Shown: one piece after another, positions 41,055 to 48,566 of the stretch | Layout of the letters: each line of letters begins with the position of its first letter | How positions within the stretch are numbered: position 1 is the stretch's first letter | Source: Lysinibacillus sphaericus | GTDB lineage: Bacteria; Bacillota; Bacilli; Bacillales_A; Planococcaceae | Assembly: GCF_006864135.1 (NCBI RefSeq) | Contig: NZ_SADV01000009.1 | Span: 143,025-207,024 of the forward strand | Direction: 5' to 3' | Length of the DNA stretch: 64,000 bases | The notes under the pieces: model-generated | The model's input: the letters and a program-made list of their open reading frames with translations, nothing else | What the model was told of the DNA's origin: nothing | Database searches by the model: none | Program-made: the position numbers and the translations under genes

Positions 41055-43277
41055 TCATTTTTCTGCGTTCGTTTCTGTATTTTCGTTTTGTTCGACACTG
41101 TCCATAGAAGCTACTACTTCTTCAGCCATTACATCCGCTGCTTCTCCAACAGATTCCTCGACAGCTTTCACTTTTTCACCAAATACAGAACGCTCTAATA
41201 GTTCTGCAACATCGAATGTACCGATTGAATCCTCAACCTCTTTTGCCTTTGTTCCATCCTCAAGCATTGTTAAGCAGTAAGGACATCCAGAAGAGATAAC
41301 AGATGCATCAGTTGCTAAAGCTTGTTCTGTTCGTGCTACATTAATACGGTTGCCGACATGCTCTTCCATCCACATTAAACCGCCACCTGCGCCGCAGCAC
41401 ATTGCCGTTTCACGATTACGCTCCATTTCCACAAGCTTAACGCCCGGGATGCCACGTAATATCTCGCGTGGTGCATCATATACATCGTTATAACGGCCTA
41501 AATAACAAGAATCGTGGAAAACAATCGTTTCATGAACTTCGTAATTTAACGCAAGACGATTTTCTTCAATCAATTGATTCAATAGTTCAGTATGGTGATA
41601 GACCTCGCCCTTCCAGCCAAAGTCTTGGTATTCATTTTTAAAGATATTGTAAGCGTGCGGGTCAATCGTAACGATTTTCTTCACGTCGTTTTTCTCAAAT
41701 TCATCAATATTTGCTGTTGCCAGCTCTTGGAATAAAAATTCATTTCCTAAACGACGAGGAGTGTCCCCTGAGTTTTTCTCTTTATTTCCTAAAATTGCAA
41801 ACTTCACACCCGCCTCGTTTAATAAACGACAGAAGGCTAATGCAATTTTTTGCGAGCGGTTATCAAATGCCCCCATGGAACCTACCCAGAATAAATATTC
41901 CATTTCCTCGCCTGATTTTTTCAGCTCTTTCACTGTTGGAATATGAATTGTTGGATCGAGATTACGCCAATTTTCTTTTTCTTTACGATTTAAGCCCCAA
42001 GGATTGCCTTGACGCTCGATATTTGTCATCGCGCGTTGCGCATCAGGGTTCACTTTTCCTTCAGTCATCGTTAAGTAACGGCGTAAATCAATAATTTTAT
42101 CGACATGCTCGTTCATAACAGGACATTGATCTTCACAGTTACGGCAAGTTGTACATGCCCAAATCTCAGATTCTGTAATAACATCGCCAATTAAAGAAGG
42201 GCTGTAGATATCTTCAATGACTGCCCCCTCAGCACCAGCTGCCATCGCTAGCTGATTCCCCTTTGTATTAGCAAAGAATTGATAAGGAACCCATGGCTTT
42301 TGCTTTGTTACAACAGCACCTGTAAATGTTAAATGATCACGAAGCTTCACGATTAAATCCATTGGAGATAGCATTTTCCCTGTTCCTGATGCTGGACACA
42401 TATTTGTACAGCGTCCGCACTCTACACAGGAATATAAATCTAACATTTGTTTTTGTGTAAAATCTTGAATACGTCCAACACCAATTGCCGGAATATCCTC
42501 CTCATCTTCAGCATTTTCTAATGCCTCAAAGTCGATCGGTGTTAAAGTACCTGTACGATCTAAACGATTCATGTACACATTAATCGGGCTTACAATCAAG
42601 TGGAAGTGCTTCGATTGTGGTACATACACTAAGAATGTCAAAAGAATTAATAAGTGTGCCCACCACATTACATAGAAAACAACAGTCGCTGCTGCTGCTG
42701 GTAAGAAACTAAAAATAGCAGCAATGCCAGAAGCAACTGGCTCTGTATAAGTTAGTCCTTCACCATGCCAAATTATTCCCATACCATTTGCAAGTAATGT
42801 GGATACCATTAACCCACCAATGAAAATTAAGACAAGACCATTTTTCCAGCCTCGTTTTAGACGTACTAGCTTTTCTACATAGCGTCGGTAAAATGCCCAC
42901 ACAACCGCCACTAAAATCATTAATACCACAAGCTCTTGGAAAAATGTAAACACACTGTAGAAAACACCGAGCGGTAAATGTGATCCAGGTACTAACCCCT
43001 TCCAAATTAAATCAATGGCACCTAGCTGCACCATCAAAAATCCATAGAAGAACATGACATGAATTAAACCACTCTTTGGATCTTTTAATAGCTTGTTTTG
43101 GCCAAGTACATTGACCATAAGATAACGAATTCGTTCTTTAACACTTTCATCAAATTCAATCTTTTTCCCCAATTGTACAAACTTATAGCGTGTTTTTAAC
43201 AGATAGAAGAACAATCCTACTGCATAAAGCACAACCACGACTGTTAGAACAATGTTTGCAATTACTAATGGACTCAT
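41055..43277 (-). CDS. fadF: FadF-type membrane Fe-S oxidoreductase (ETF to quinone electron transfer)
   Basis: 740 residues, B. subtilis ywjF/fadF family. N-terminal membrane domain with about six helices (about 1-245, narG-gamma-like b-type cytochrome region), then two 4Fe-4S motifs CVECGRCTNMCP and CTTCRNCEDQCP (about 290-390), and a C-terminal half with CCG domains (HDSCYLGR near 600, CCGAGGGLMW near 645). It is thought to pass electrons from acyl-CoA dehydrogenases via ETF to menaquinone. The last 50 residues are an acidic, low-complexity tail. It has its own operator-like site and terminator but sits next to the beta-oxidation operon it serves. Confidence 0.92.
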   Translation of the reverse strand: MSPLVIANIVLTVVVVLYAVGLFFYLLKTRYKFVQLGKKIEFDESVKERIRYLMVNVLGQNKLLKDPKSGLIHVMFFYGFLMVQLGAIDLIWKGLVPGSHLPLGVFYSVFTFFQELVVLMILVAVVWAFYRRYVEKLVRLKRGWKNGLVLIFIGGLMVSTLLANGMGIIWHGEGLTYTEPVASGIAAIFSFLPAAAATVVFYVMWWAHLLILLTFLVYVPQSKHFHLIVSPINVYMNRLDRTGTLTPIDFEALENAEDEEDIPAIGVGRIQDFTQKQMLDLYSCVECGRCTNMCPASGTGKMLSPMDLIVKLRDHLTFTGAVVTKQKPWVPYQFFANTKGNQLAMAAGAEGAVIEDIYSPSLIGDVITESEIWACTTCRNCEDQCPVMNEHVDKIIDLRRYLTMTEGKVNPDAQRAMTNIERQGNPWGLNRKEKENWRNLDPTIHIPTVKELKKSGEEMEYLFWVGSMGAFDNRSQKIALAFCRLLNEAGVKFAILGNKEKNSGDTPRRLGNEFLFQELATANIDEFEKNDVKKIVTIDPHAYNIFKNEYQDFGWKGEVYHHTELLNQLIEENRLALNYEVHETIVFHDSCYLGRYNDVYDAPREILRGIPGVKLVEMERNRETAMCCGAGGGLMWMEEHVGNRINVARTEQALATDASVISSGCPYCLTMLEDGTKAKEVEDSIGTFDVAELLERSVFGEKVKAVEESVGEAADVMAEEVVASMDSVEQNENTETNAEK

Positions 43278-43381
43278 GGTTGGTCCCCCCCTTTAGTTTG
43301 TCGAACTTTCTCTCTTTGTGATAAATTTGCTAGCTCATACGTAAATGTACGCCATTCCATCATTATATCCCTATTCTAATA

Positions 43382-43405
43382 AATGAGTGAGCATTCAGTC
43401 AACAT
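43382..43405. promoter_or_regulatory. operator-like site upstream of fadF
   Basis: AATGAGTGAGCATTCAGTCA, about 105 bases upstream of the fadF start; its complement shares 17 of 20 bases with the site upstream of thl (GTTGACTGAAYGCTCRCTCR). Confidence 0.5.
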
Positions 43406-43493
43406 AAAACAGAAATATTTCTGATAATTTTATATTCTTACATTTTACTAGAAAAAATACCACCCTAAATTTTTAATGAGAATATAGATAATC

Positions 43494-43540
43494 AAAAAGC
43501 CGATTTGCATCATGTTTTTGATGACAAATCGACTTTTTTT
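43494..43540 (-). terminator. terminator of the cobalamin operon
   Basis: Stem AAAAAG.CGATTTG with CAAATCG.CTTTTT plus an inner ATCA/TGAT, T runs on both strands. It is about 220 bases past the adenosyltransferase stop. Confidence 0.8.
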
Positions 43541-43631
43541 AGTGCGCTAGATTTCAAAGTAGTTATTTTATTTCAACGTGATGCCTTTAGCCTTTCGTTT
43601 CTCTGCTCGTGGTCTCATATCACCCTTAGTT

Positions 43632-43716
43632 GATAAAAACTGAAATTATTCAGATAAAAGTTAAAATTGTTCCGATAAAATGAGATTTTGTTCCGATAAA
43701 TCTTCAAAGTACTAAT
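43632..43716. repeat. 21-bp periodic array, core GTTCCGATAAA (array 4)
   Basis: GATAAA anchors at 43632, 43653, 43674 and 43695, exactly 21 apart; a diverged fifth unit follows near 43716. The core is the complement of array 2 (TTTATCGAAAC). It lies between the adenosyltransferase stop and the operon terminator, so it is transcribed. Confidence 0.8.
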
Positions 43717-43756
43717 CGAAAAATGAATGCATCTCAATAACCACAACTTTAGGTAA

Positions 43757-44320
43757 TTATTTTTTAAAAACATTGCCGCTTCGAATATATTCAACATCCG
43801 CGACATTTAATCTAAAATTAACAACCCTTGCAGCTGCAAATAAATAGTCAGATAGACGGTTTAAATATTTTTGTACAATTGTCGGTACATCTTCAATTTC
43901 CTTCATAAGCGTTACCATTTGACGCTCTGCTCGACGTGCTACTGTGCGAGCAATGTGTAAGGTTGCAGCTGCTGGTGCACCACCTGGTAAAATAAAACGC
44001 TGTAACGGCGGTGCTTCATCTGATAATGCATCAATACGCGTTTCCAACACATCGATTGGCTGCTCTGTTAGCTTATAATGACGTTCCTTCATGACGTTAG
44101 CAAGATCGCCACCCGCATCGAAAAGCTCATGTTGAATTGTTTCTAAATCAATTAAAATATCCTTAAATAATTCACGATCTAGTTCACTGACAGCCTTACC
44201 AATAAAAGAATTTAATTCATCAATGGCCCCATATGTTTCAACGCGTAAGCTATCCTTATCAACGCGTCCACCGATAAGACTTGTTTTCCCTGTATCGCCT
44301 GTTTTCGTGTAAAGCTTCAT
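43757..44320 (-). CDS. cob(I)alamin adenosyltransferase, PduO type
   Basis: Transfers adenosyl from ATP to cob(I)alamin to make coenzyme B12, needed by IcmF. 187 residues. ATP-binding N-terminus KLYTKTGDTGKTSLIGG, then VETYGAIDELNSFIG near 30, and the C-terminal RRAERQ and LNRLSDYLFAAAR motifs. The second ATG (44318-44320) is chosen because GGAG is nine bases before it; the first ATG lies against the site. Last gene of the riboswitch-controlled operon. Confidence 0.95.
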   Translation of the reverse strand: MKLYTKTGDTGKTSLIGGRVDKDSLRVETYGAIDELNSFIGKAVSELDRELFKDILIDLETIQHELFDAGGDLANVMKERHYKLTEQPIDVLETRIDALSDEAPPLQRFILPGGAPAAATLHIARTVARRAERQMVTLMKEIEDVPTIVQKYLNRLSDYLFAAARVVNFRLNVADVEYIRSGNVFKK

Positions 44321-44346
44321 TTCTCTCATCTCCTAAAGTTATTTTA

Positions 44347-44445
44347 TAATTTCGCCTTGACGTAATTGCCGCTGTCGCACAGATAAACAATGCGTTCGGA
44401 GGCATTATCTTCATTCAGCAGGAGTATCTGTTGAATGAAGATAAT
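44347..44445. repeat. diverged L element overlapping the 3' end of btuD-cbiZ
   Basis: Palindromic core ATTTCGCCTTGACGTAATTG (about 44349-44368), a fragment of S (GCTGTCGCACAG), GTTCGGAGGC, and a terminal hairpin TTATCTTCATTCA/TGAATGAAGATAA that includes the last codons and stop of the btuD-cbiZ gene. Confidence 0.65.
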
Positions 44446-45886
44446 TTTTTATTGCCTGTACAGTTGTTTCAAAAACACCTTTACCGATAATCTTACCTAC
44501 ATCAGTAATGGGACCTCCATACAGCATTTCTCCCCCTTTTTGTGTAGCTGCAATTAATAAACTATCCGTAGCAGTACCTGTCGCAATTGTACCACTAAGT
44601 TCATCGCGAATATTTTCCGATTGCAATGCCTTTGTTTTCGCCTCGGTAGCCGTCATCATTGCTTGGAAAAACGCTTCTTCTGATAAACAACCATTAACAA
44701 TAACCCATGTATTTATAGTACCAATATGTGGTTCATCTTGTCTGTCATGTGTACGAGACACATCAACTGCATTGCCAACTCCGGCCGTAACAGCAACAAG
44801 GACACTACCAAAGGAAGCTTTAAATTCATTTATAGCTACAAGATTTGTTGGGACAGCTGTTAACATGACGACGGTACTTGTAGATGAGAAATGATCTTTT
44901 AGTAAAAATCCAGCGACCTCTTTCTTAACATCACTAATGACATAATCTATTGGTACAGAGCGATTTAACAGACAATCATACCAACCAATACCCGGATTAT
45001 GGACAGCTGAGGACACTGTTTTTAACGGAAACTCTGATTGAAGCTTAATATAACGATCTGTAACAGTGAAATTTTCTTTTGTAATGACAGCACGCTGCTG
45101 CTGTTCAACTGAGGCTGGCATCATGGTAATTTGAGGCTTTGGAATTTCTGGATGTGCGTAAGTTACAACTCGGGCCTGATAGACGTCTTCGATTTGCGAA
45201 GCGATTAATACTTCATGCGGCGCCCCCAATGCTCGCATCCGACCTTCCTCCATTAGCAATAATTCATCACAATAGAGGGAGGCTAAATTCATATCATGCA
45301 GTACCATAATAACGGTCAAACCACTTTCAATTGCTTCCTTTCGCACCATATCTAAAATTTGACGTTGATGAGCAATATCTAGATGGTTCGTTGGCTCATC
45401 TAGCAGCAATATTTCAGCTGTTTGTGCAAGAGCTTGGGCTACAAAAACTCTTTGCTGCTCACCGCCCGACAAAAATTCCATCGGTGTCTGTTCATAGCGT
45501 TTCACACCAGTTTGCATCATGGCATGTTGGACTGCTTGTTCATCGCGATCAGTCCAGCTTGAAAAGAAGCCTGTTTGATGTGGATAACGCCCAAGTGATA
45601 CTGCCTCCCGTACACTATTTGAAAAAGCATTAGCATGTAATTGTGGTAGCACCGCCATTTTTTTTGCTAATGCACGAGCATTGTAAGAGCTGCTACTTTT
45701 ACCATCTACTAATACAATGCCTGCACTTGCTGGTAGAATACCACTTATTACTTTTAACAGTGTGGATTTCCCGCTACCATTCGGCCCTAAGATCCCTAGT
45801 ATTTTGCCTTTTTCAACTGAAAAACTTATATCCTGGACGATAGGTACGTCTTCATAGCCACCGGAAAGATGTTCAACAACAATCAT
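44411..45886 (-). CDS. cobalamin ABC transporter ATPase fused to adenosylcobinamide amidohydrolase (BtuD-CbiZ)
   Basis: 491 residues. The N-terminal ABC ATPase (about 1-245) has Walker A GPNGSGKST (34-42), signature LSGGE (139-143) and Walker B LLLDEP. The C-terminal domain (about 280-485) is CbiZ-like: VHNPGIGWYDCLLNR, VAVTAGVGNAVDVS, INTWVIVNG and GTATDSLLIAATQ. CbiZ removes the aminopropanol arm of (pseudo)cobinamide precursors so that imported corrinoids can be rebuilt into the host's cobamide. The fusion links import to remodelling. Its start overlaps the btuC stop by 4 bases. The stop codon lies inside a repeat-borne hairpin. Confidence 0.9.
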   Translation of the reverse strand: MIVVEHLSGGYEDVPIVQDISFSVEKGKILGILGPNGSGKSTLLKVISGILPASAGIVLVDGKSSSSYNARALAKKMAVLPQLHANAFSNSVREAVSLGRYPHQTGFFSSWTDRDEQAVQHAMMQTGVKRYEQTPMEFLSGGEQQRVFVAQALAQTAEILLLDEPTNHLDIAHQRQILDMVRKEAIESGLTVIMVLHDMNLASLYCDELLLMEEGRMRALGAPHEVLIASQIEDVYQARVVTYAHPEIPKPQITMMPASVEQQQRAVITKENFTVTDRYIKLQSEFPLKTVSSAVHNPGIGWYDCLLNRSVPIDYVISDVKKEVAGFLLKDHFSSTSTVVMLTAVPTNLVAINEFKASFGSVLVAVTAGVGNAVDVSRTHDRQDEPHIGTINTWVIVNGCLSEEAFFQAMMTATEAKTKALQSENIRDELSGTIATGTATDSLLIAATQKGGEMLYGGPITDVGKIIGKGVFETTVQAIKNYLHSTDTPAE

Positions 45887-46884
45887 GCCCGTACCCCCTT
45901 GCTTCTACGTTGCTTGTAAAAAATATAGGAAAAAACGGGTGCCCCAATAAATGCAGTAATGACACCAATCGGTAGCTCTCTTGGCATAATAATTGTTCGC
46001 GCTATTAAATCACAAATAATTAGCAAAGTTGCCCCATTTAAAAATGACAATGGCAATAAGTGTCGGTGATCAGAACCCCAAACCATTCTCGTCATATGAG
46101 GAACGACTAAACCAACAAAGCCAATCGTTCCAGAAACAGCTACCGCAGCTCCTGTCAACATTGATCCACCCACTAAAATAATATATTTACTGCGCTTAAC
46201 ATGAACACCTAAATGCTTCGCGCGTTCTTCACCATATAGCAGAACATTTAACTCGCGTCTTTGTGTCCAAAGCATAATGGTGCCAATTATGACAAACGGG
46301 ATAATCATCTGAACATAAGGCCAACCACGCATCGATACTGAGCCAAGCAGCCATCCGATAACTTGGCGAAGCTCTTCACCAGATAATGCAATCATTAAAG
46401 AAATCAAGGAACCTAAAAATGAACTAAATATAACCCCCGTTAAAATAAGAGTTTCCATTTTTAACGAGCGGTCTACTATTCTAGCAAAGCCCATAACAGC
46501 TACCATCGTTAATATGGCACCTATCATACTAAAGGTCGGCAATGTAAAATGACCTACTACAGGTATTGATATACTAAAAAAAATCGTCATAACTGCGCCA
46601 ACTGATGCACCAGAGGAAACACCTAACGTATAAGGGTCAGCCAAAGGGTTTTTTAATAAGCCTTGAAAAGCTGCCCCTGCAATTGCAAGTGACGCCCCTA
46701 CAAGCCCTGCAAGCAAAACTCGAGGTAATCGAATTTTCCATAAAATATTGGCGGCTGTTTCATCAGCCGCCTTATTCCACAATACTTCTAGCGGAATATG
46801 AACCGAGCCTATCGCCACACCACACCAGATGCTAATGATTAGAAGCGTAATTGCTGTTACATAGGCTACAATTTTTTTATTCAT
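45883..46884 (-). CDS. btuC: cobalamin ABC transporter permease (FecCD family)
   Basis: 333 residues, about ten membrane helices. Family motifs IRLPRVLLAGLVGASLAIAG (about 51-70) and NPLADPYTLGVSSGAS (about 82-97), and the C-terminal ELPIGVITAFIGAPVFSY. It forms the channel with the BtuD domain encoded next and receives substrate from BtuF. It overlaps both neighbours by 4 bases (ATGA). The cobalamin assignment rests on the riboswitch and CbiZ, since FecCD permeases also carry haem and siderophores. Confidence 0.92.
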   Translation of the reverse strand: MNKKIVAYVTAITLLIISIWCGVAIGSVHIPLEVLWNKAADETAANILWKIRLPRVLLAGLVGASLAIAGAAFQGLLKNPLADPYTLGVSSGASVGAVMTIFFSISIPVVGHFTLPTFSMIGAILTMVAVMGFARIVDRSLKMETLILTGVIFSSFLGSLISLMIALSGEELRQVIGWLLGSVSMRGWPYVQMIIPFVIIGTIMLWTQRRELNVLLYGEERAKHLGVHVKRSKYIILVGGSMLTGAAVAVSGTIGFVGLVVPHMTRMVWGSDHRHLLPLSFLNGATLLIICDLIARTIIMPRELPIGVITAFIGAPVFSYIFYKQRRSKGVRA

Positions 46885-47846
46885 TTAAACGCCTCAGGGT
46901 AGACAGCCTTCGCTAATTCCTCAAGACCATCTGCTAAACGAGGACCTTGACGACTTGTTATATTTTCATCCACTTGTACTATGGCTTTATTTTTCACGGC
47001 AGAGATTGTCTCAAAGCCTGCACGTTGTGGAATTTTCGTTAAAATATCAGGTACGTAATTATATGCCACAACAATGACATCTGGATTTTTTGCGATAATT
47101 TGTTCAGCATCAATTTTATACCAGCTATTTGAATCTGCTGCCACATTCTCGGCATGAATCATTTCTAGCATTTCATTCATAAATGTACCTTTACCAGCTG
47201 TATAAATTTCTGGCTCATCAGACGACTCTACAAAGACTTTTTTCGCCTCAACACCGTCAAGTTTTGTTTCAACTTCTTTAACTTTTGCCTTCATATTTGC
47301 AACAATTTTTTTAGCCTCTTCTAGTTTTCCTGTTGCACGACCAAGCTGTTCAATTGTTGTGTAAGTTTCATTAAAGTTTTTTGCATCCGCTACTACAAAT
47401 ACTTTTACACCTGCCGCCTCAAGCTGTTCAATAGCTCCTTTTGAATAACCCATACCCGACGCATGCGCAAAAACGATATCTGGCGTTAAAGCAATAATTT
47501 TTTCAATATTATAATCCATACCGCCAACCTTTTCTTTTTTAGTAACCTCTGGTGGATAATCGTCATTATCTGTCACACCAACTATTTCATTATTTAAGCC
47601 AAGGCCAAATAAAATTTCTGTGTTACTCGGAATGAGTGAGACAATTTTTTCAGGAGGTGCCTTTAGCGTAATATCCTTGCCAGTAGCATCCGTTATCGTC
47701 ATTGGGAATGTTGCTTGTTCTACTTTTGTTGTCTCTTGTTGCTCAGAAGATGACGGCTTTTCATTTGTCGCCTCTTTTGTATTACATGCAGCAAGTAAGC
47801 CTATAGCTAAAAATGCTGATAACCCTATTTTCCAAATTTTCTTCAT
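46881..47846 (-). CDS. btuF: cobalamin-binding lipoprotein
   Basis: 321-residue substrate-binding lipoprotein. Signal peptide with lipobox L-L-A-A-Cys21, a short Ser/Glu linker (about 22-45), then a two-lobe periplasmic-binding fold: EKIVSLIPSNTEILFGLGL near 65, GGMDYNIEKIIALTPDIVFA near 108. First gene of the operon, under a cobalamin riboswitch and a leader terminator. Substrate assigned from context. Confidence 0.92.
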   Translation of the reverse strand: MKKIWKIGLSAFLAIGLLAACNTKEATNEKPSSSEQQETTKVEQATFPMTITDATGKDITLKAPPEKIVSLIPSNTEILFGLGLNNEIVGVTDNDDYPPEVTKKEKVGGMDYNIEKIIALTPDIVFAHASGMGYSKGAIEQLEAAGVKVFVVADAKNFNETYTTIEQLGRATGKLEEAKKIVANMKAKVKEVETKLDGVEAKKVFVESSDEPEIYTAGKGTFMNEMLEMIHAENVAADSNSWYKIDAEQIIAKNPDVIVVAYNYVPDILTKIPQRAGFETISAVKNKAIVQVDENITSRQGPRLADGLEELAKAVYPEAFK

Positions 47847-47894
47847 GTGAATCCTCCTTAGTCTATTTGTGCGTAGTTTTTATTGTTTTTTTGA

Positions 47895-47978
47895 TTTATC
47901 GATACGTTTTAGTTTTTGATCGCTTAACATTTTGGATTTATCGCCCATGTTGTCAAATTTATCGACATTCATCTTCCA
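47895..47978. repeat. 21-bp periodic array, core TTTATCG (array 5), in the btuF leader
   Basis: TTTATCG/TTGATCG anchors at 47895, 47916, 47937 and 47958, exactly 21 apart. Same core class as arrays 2 and 4. It lies between the riboswitch terminator and btuF, so it is in the 5' untranslated region. Confidence 0.75.
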
Positions 47979-47984
47979 AAACAA

Positions 47985-48014
47985 ATACCCCTCATCATAA
48001 AATAATGAGGGGGT
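47985..48014 (-). terminator. expression-platform terminator of the cobalamin riboswitch
   Basis: Stem ACCCCTCAT/ATGAGGGGGT, with TATTTGTTTT on the minus strand, about 70 bases after the aptamer. Confidence 0.8.
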
Positions 48015-48080
48015 CAAATTTGCACAAAAATACATATACAAAATCCACCATCCTATCCTCGTAGGCTACAACGTGTTTTC

Positions 48081-48240
48081 TATAAAGGCAGGTCTCCTGG
48101 CTCGTGCTCCATACGCTTTTTCAAGCCTTCCCGAAATTTTCAGTGGCGCAGATTGAAAAAACTCACACATACAGTGGCGGGACCGCATCGGAATTACACC
48201 GATTTCCCTTTTCACTTTACTTAAGTAAAGAACCTTTATA
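48081..48240 (-). ncRNA. cobalamin (B12) riboswitch
   Basis: On the minus strand the aptamer contains the B12 box GCCACTGT (48171-48178), the GAGCCAGGAGACCTGCC segment (48085-48102), and a closing P1 helix, TATAAAGG (48081-48088) with CCTTTATA (48233-48240). High adenosylcobalamin should favour the terminator at 47985-48014 and switch off btuF-btuC-btuD/cbiZ-adenosyltransferase. A TATAAT sequence at 48257-48262 is a possible -10. Confidence 0.95.
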
Positions 48241-48269
48241 ATATTCAGTTGATTTTATTATACATGAAA

Positions 48270-48302
48270 ATAAAAGAAGTCGCCTCCATTCGAGACGACT
48301 CC
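48270..48302 (-). terminator. terminator of the AidB-like dehydrogenase operon
   Basis: Stem AGTCG.CTC with GAG.CGACT (48278-48300) followed by CTTTTATTTTC on the minus strand. A long repeat lies between the gene and this terminator. Confidence 0.75.
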
Positions 48303-48310
48303 TAAACAAT

Positions 48311-48566
48311 CAATTATACCTTGGCATAATTGCGTCCGGGATCGGCTTTGTGCTTAGGCCTGCGTGATGCAGGTCAGTTAGCCGTTATCGCATGGATGCG
48401 ATGATTTTAGGCTAACATCCTATGTGAACTTCTTTCCGATTCCGTGACATTCGCCAGAGGCTTTGGGCCAACGTGATGTTGGTCACTCAGTAGTCGCCAC
48501 AGGACGTGGCGTTCTTAGACTGAGTTCCTCTATTTCAGCAGGTGTTTGGACACCTGCCGAAATAAG
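48311..48566. repeat. dispersed L element, long form, abutting a stop codon
   Basis: The most complete copy: palindromic core CAATTATACC, TT, GGCATAATTG (48311-48332), CGTCCGG, CGGCTTTGTGCTTAGG, GTTATCGCATGGATGCGATG, GATTCCGTGACATTCGCC, GATGTTGGTCACTCAG, GGACGTGGCGTTCTTAGACT, and a terminal hairpin CTATTTC.GCAGGTGT/ACACCTGC.GAAATAAG that ends at the stop of the AidB-like gene. Confidence 0.85.
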
